64,000 nt of DNA from the NCBI RefSeq assembly GCF_000730605.1, contig NZ_BBIS01000002.1:1-64000 (forward strand), given 5' to 3'. The position numbers were made by a program, and so were the translations under genes. This stretch comes from Pseudomonas monteilii NBRC 103158 = DSM 14164 (GTDB taxonomy: Bacteria > Pseudomonadota > Gammaproteobacteria > Pseudomonadales > Pseudomonadaceae). Under the pieces are notes generated by a model, which made no database searches, was not told the DNA's origin, and was given only the letters and a program-made list of their open reading frames with translations. Positions 63,434 through 64,000 of the stretch are shown one piece after another (the first letter of the stretch is position 1; each line of letters starts with the position of its first letter).

Positions 63434-64000
63434 ATGTTGCAGACCCGCATCATCAAGCCCGCCGAGGGCGCCTACGCCTACCCACTGCTGATCAAGCGCC
63501 TGCTGATGTCCGGTAGCCGCTATGAAAAGACCCGTGAAATCGTCTATCGCGACCAGTTGCGGCTGACATATCCACAGCTCAACGAACGTATTGCACGCCT
63601 GGCCAATGTGCTGACCGAGGCCGGAGTAAAGGCCGGTGATACCGTGGCGGTGATGGATTGGGACAGCCACCGCTACCTGGAATGCATGTTCGCCATCCCG
63701 ATGATCGGTGCGGTGGTGCATACCATCAACGTGCGCCTGTCGCCCGAGCAGATCCTCTACACCATGAACCACGCCGAAGACCGCGTGGTGCTGGTCAACA
63801 GCGACTTCGTCGGCCTCTACCAGGGTATTGCCGGGCAGCTGACCACCGTCGACAAGACCCTGTTGCTGACCGATGGCCCGGACAAGGCCGCCGAGCTACC
63901 CAATCTGGTGGGTGAATACGAGCAATTGCTGGCCGCTGCCAGCCCGCACTACGATTTCCCCGACTTCGACGAAAATTCGGTGGCCACCACCTTCTACACC
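63434..64000 (+). CDS. Acyl-CoA ligase (AMP-binding, AlkK-like), truncated by window end
   Basis: The first 189 residues of an ANL-superfamily enzyme that activates a fatty acid to acyl-CoA through an acyl-AMP. The N terminus MLQTRIIKPAEGAYAYPLLI, TYPQLNERIARLANVLTEAG, and FAIPMIGAVVHTINVRLSPE are typical of medium-chain acyl-CoA ligases of the AlkK/FadD-like group. The frame is still open at the window edge, before the AMP-binding P-loop. GGGAT precedes the ATG. Confidence 0.88.
   Translation, partial: MLQTRIIKPAEGAYAYPLLIKRLLMSGSRYEKTREIVYRDQLRLTYPQLNERIARLANVLTEAGVKAGDTVAVMDWDSHRYLECMFAIPMIGAVVHTINVRLSPEQILYTMNHAEDRVVLVNSDFVGLYQGIAGQLTTVDKTLLLTDGPDKAAELPNLVGEYEQLLAAASPHYDFPDFDENSVATTFYT

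Overview
The window is a GC-rich Pseudomonas chromosome, most probably of the Pseudomonas putida group. The evidence is the gene order lolB-ispE-tRNA-Gln-prs-rplY-pth-ychF next to hemA-prfA-prmC-moeB-murI, the protein sequences, and several short hairpins of the P. putida REP type (TTCGCGGG...CCCGCGAA). No prophage, transposase, CRISPR array or rRNA gene was seen. Most of the window is ordinary core genome, with accessory transport and stress genes in the first 28 kb. Species assignment and gene names rest on recognition of protein families; no search was run.

Layout. 0-4 kb: a conserved rimI-linked gene, rimI, an M15-type peptidase, a LysR regulator with a divergent LysE exporter, and tRNA-Met. 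4-9.3 kb: an iron-type cell-surface-signalling island, with an orphan FecR, two MFS transporters and a FecI/FecR pair. It has no TonB receptor gene, and near-identical Fur-like boxes lie at both ends. 9.5-11.2 kb: alkylation repair (alkA, ada). 11.3-15 kb: a large MscS-type channel and a DUF3422 membrane protein. 15-19.4 kb: aldehyde dehydrogenase, NCS1 permease and NTF2-like protein, divergent from a YcaC-type isochorismatase-fold hydrolase. 19.4-26.3 kb: a head-to-tail run of ppk2, K+/H+ antiporter, AI-2E/PerM exporter and a tripartite efflux set (OMF, HlyD, DUF2955). 26.2-28.5 kb: SulP transporter and OsmC protein. 28.7-35.5 kb: a core minus-strand block running from the TPR lipoprotein down to ychF. 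35.5-36.5 kb: a 1-kb gap holding two inverted copies of a roughly 240-bp structured repeat. 36.5-41.9 kb: hemA-prfA-prmC-moeB-murI and pagL. 41.9-49.1 kb: a likely light-regulated group (SDR, phrB, MerR/LitR-type regulator, DUF523/DUF1722, FAD oxidoreductase, epimerase, hemH) sharing an AAACCTGTACA operator. 49.1-53.2 kb: uracil and hypoxanthine salvage (uraA, upp, hpt) plus small proteins. 53.2-60.3 kb: mqo, lipoproteins, small conserved proteins, an acyltransferase, an HMCES-type SOS protein and an M48 protease. 60.3-64 kb: a GDT1-type Mn2+ exporter behind a yybP-ykoY riboswitch, rsmC, a D-2-hydroxyacid dehydrogenase, and the start of an acyl-CoA ligase.

How the parts fit together. hemA (first step of tetrapyrrole synthesis) and hemH (haem insertion) both lie here. 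hemH sits behind the light-type promoter region, which fits the need to control phototoxic protoporphyrin together with photolyase. Translational coupling is common, shown by ATGA and TGATG overlaps. The signals I judge most worth following are the inverted structured repeat pair at 35.77-36.35 kb, the 11+11 bp operator upstream of the DUF523-merR-phrB operon with its degenerate second copy at 47.03 kb, the receptor-less FecI/FecR island, and the Mn riboswitch with a 9-bp inverted repeat next to the start codon.
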